NCBI GenBank assembly: GCA_013002925.1
Contig: JABDLQ010000223.1
Coordinates: forward strand, 1 to 7,348
Reading direction: 5' to 3'
From: Gammaproteobacteria bacterium
Lineage (GTDB): Bacteria; Pseudomonadota; Gammaproteobacteria; Steroidobacterales; SZUA-146
Length of the DNA: 7,348 bases
Shown here: positions 6,837 to 7,348 of the stretch, piece by piece
How positions within the stretch are numbered: the first letter of the stretch is position 1
How the letters are laid out: each line of letters begins with the position of its first letter
Notes under the pieces: model-generated
Databases searched by the model: none
Seen by the model: only the letters and a program-made list of their open reading frames with translations
What the model was told of the DNA's origin: nothing
Translations under genes and position numbers: made by a program

Positions 6837-6945
6837 GGACGGCGATGACCTGGTGCTGCGCCGCAATGGCTTTGGCCAACGTCAACACGCGACCATGGAG
6901 CCACGATCCGTGGCCCGGGTTGCAGGCCACTGGATGATTCTGTGA
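6829..6945 (+). CDS. Possible small ORF between the two synthetase genes
   Basis: A 38-residue frame begins with a GTG inside the last codons of cphA and ends in a TGA that overlaps the GTG start of the next gene (GTGA). The product is acidic at first (TEDGDD), then basic and polar (RRNGFGQRQH), and ends with VARVAGHWMIL. I do not recognise it. The overlaps at both ends are what a coupled small gene would show, and translating it would carry ribosomes to the next start. No convincing ribosome-binding site is visible. It may be only a chance frame in a 105-nt spacer. A second short frame (ATG at 6844, 30 codons) covers the same bases, which shows how easily such frames arise here. Confidence 0.2.
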   Translation: MTEDGDDLVLRRNGFGQRQHATMEPRSVARVAGHWMIL

Positions 6946-7348
6946 ACAAACTGGATGCCCGCCGCCTGACCGGCATCAATGTGATCTGGCATGCACCCGG
7001 AGCGATTGTCGATGTAGCTCTGGATGAGCAGGACGATGCCACACAAATCTGTGCTGTGTGGCAGAGCAACGTCCGCTCCTTGCTTGAGGCAGTTGGCTGG
7101 TCGCATCACAAAACCACTCATCACCGCTTTGTTGGTGGTCTCGCGCTGGCCATATCGGCACCCATTGATGCGCTGTATGCCGCGGTAGAAATTGCGGAGT
7201 GGGCCTGGGATGTGACGGAACAAACAATGGCGGGAACAGACACCGGGAAAAATCTTGAATCATCAGCCGAGCACTTCCGCCAAATGATCCGTGATGAACA
7301 AAATCCTGAGCTCATCCGGCTGGCTGAGGATGCAGCTCGCCACCAGGT
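6942..7348 (+). CDS. Second CphA-like/Mur-ligase-family protein, N-terminal part
   Basis: The first 135 residues are visible and the gene runs off the right edge. The protein opens VNKLDARRLTGINVIWHAPG, which recalls the 'LRGPN.W' opening of cyanophycin synthetase N-domains. FVGGLALAISAPIDALYAA (63–81) fits the start I remember for the CphA'-like 'Mur ligase' genes that follow cphA in many proteobacteria. Neither the ATP-grasp nor the Mur domain is inside the window, so catalytic competence cannot be judged. The GTG at 6942 is the only likely start: the frame has no ATG upstream before the stop at 6846, and a weak GGA lies 7 nt before it. It follows cphA by 105 nt on the same strand and is probably in the same operon. 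It could be a second polymer or dipeptide ligase (CphA2/CphA' type) or an accessory protein. That a real gene is here is likely; the family call is moderate and the function is unknown to me. Confidence 0.65.
   Translation, partial: MNKLDARRLTGINVIWHAPGAIVDVALDEQDDATQICAVWQSNVRSLLEAVGWSHHKTTHHRFVGGLALAISAPIDALYAAVEIAEWAWDVTEQTMAGTDTGKNLESSAEHFRQMIRDEQNPELIRLAEDAARHQ

Noticed and set aside
6102..6866. A 254-codon open frame on the minus strand
   Set aside because: It lies antisense to the Mur-ligase half of cphA, whose conserved motifs prove the plus frame. The protein resembles nothing I know.

Overview
The window looks like a chromosomal segment of a heterotrophic proteobacterium, most likely a gammaproteobacterium. 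RimK is close to E. coli RimK along its whole length. A RimB–RimK–succinylglutamate desuccinylase-like gene set is familiar from gammaproteobacteria. The cyanophycin genes are arranged as in proteobacteria, with isoaspartyl dipeptidase, cyanophycinase, CphA and a second CphA/Mur-ligase-like gene in a row. By eye the G+C content is moderate and even across the window. I see no mobile elements, tRNA or rRNA genes, or CRISPR arrays.

Layout. Positions 1–1461 hold a leftward operon of three genes: rimB (retropepsin-like 'ATP-dependent zinc protease'), rimK (ATP-grasp glutamate ligase) and the first 23 codons of a succinylglutamate desuccinylase/aspartoacylase-family gene. The genes are joined by two 4-nt start/stop overlaps (TTGA and ATGA). 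Positions 1462–1971 are about 510 bases without a convincing gene. This is the divergent control region and contains a good sigma70-type promoter for the rightward operon, a perfect 12-bp palindrome beside a TTGACA, and a small leader hairpin. Positions 1972–7348 hold a rightward operon: iadA-type isoaspartyl dipeptidase, cphB (cyanophycinase), cphA (cyanophycin synthetase, 928 residues), and the start of a second CphA/Mur-ligase-like gene that runs off the right edge.

How the genes work together. CphA makes cyanophycin, a poly-aspartate backbone with arginine joined to each side chain, from Asp, Arg and ATP. CphB cuts the polymer to beta-Asp-Arg dipeptides. The isoaspartyl dipeptidase splits these to free Asp and Arg. 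The right half therefore encodes a complete make-store-recover cycle for nitrogen, carbon and energy. The left operon belongs to another amide-bond system, the addition of glutamates by RimK. No direct link to cyanophycin is shown by the sequence, but the divergent arrangement makes shared control possible.

The individual families are known. The more interesting points are the pairing of a rim operon with a cyanophycin operon, a Glu where E. coli IadA has its metal-bridging carboxylated Lys, an HxxEH site in the CphA N-domain, and the poorly understood second CphA-like gene with a possible small coding frame just before it.
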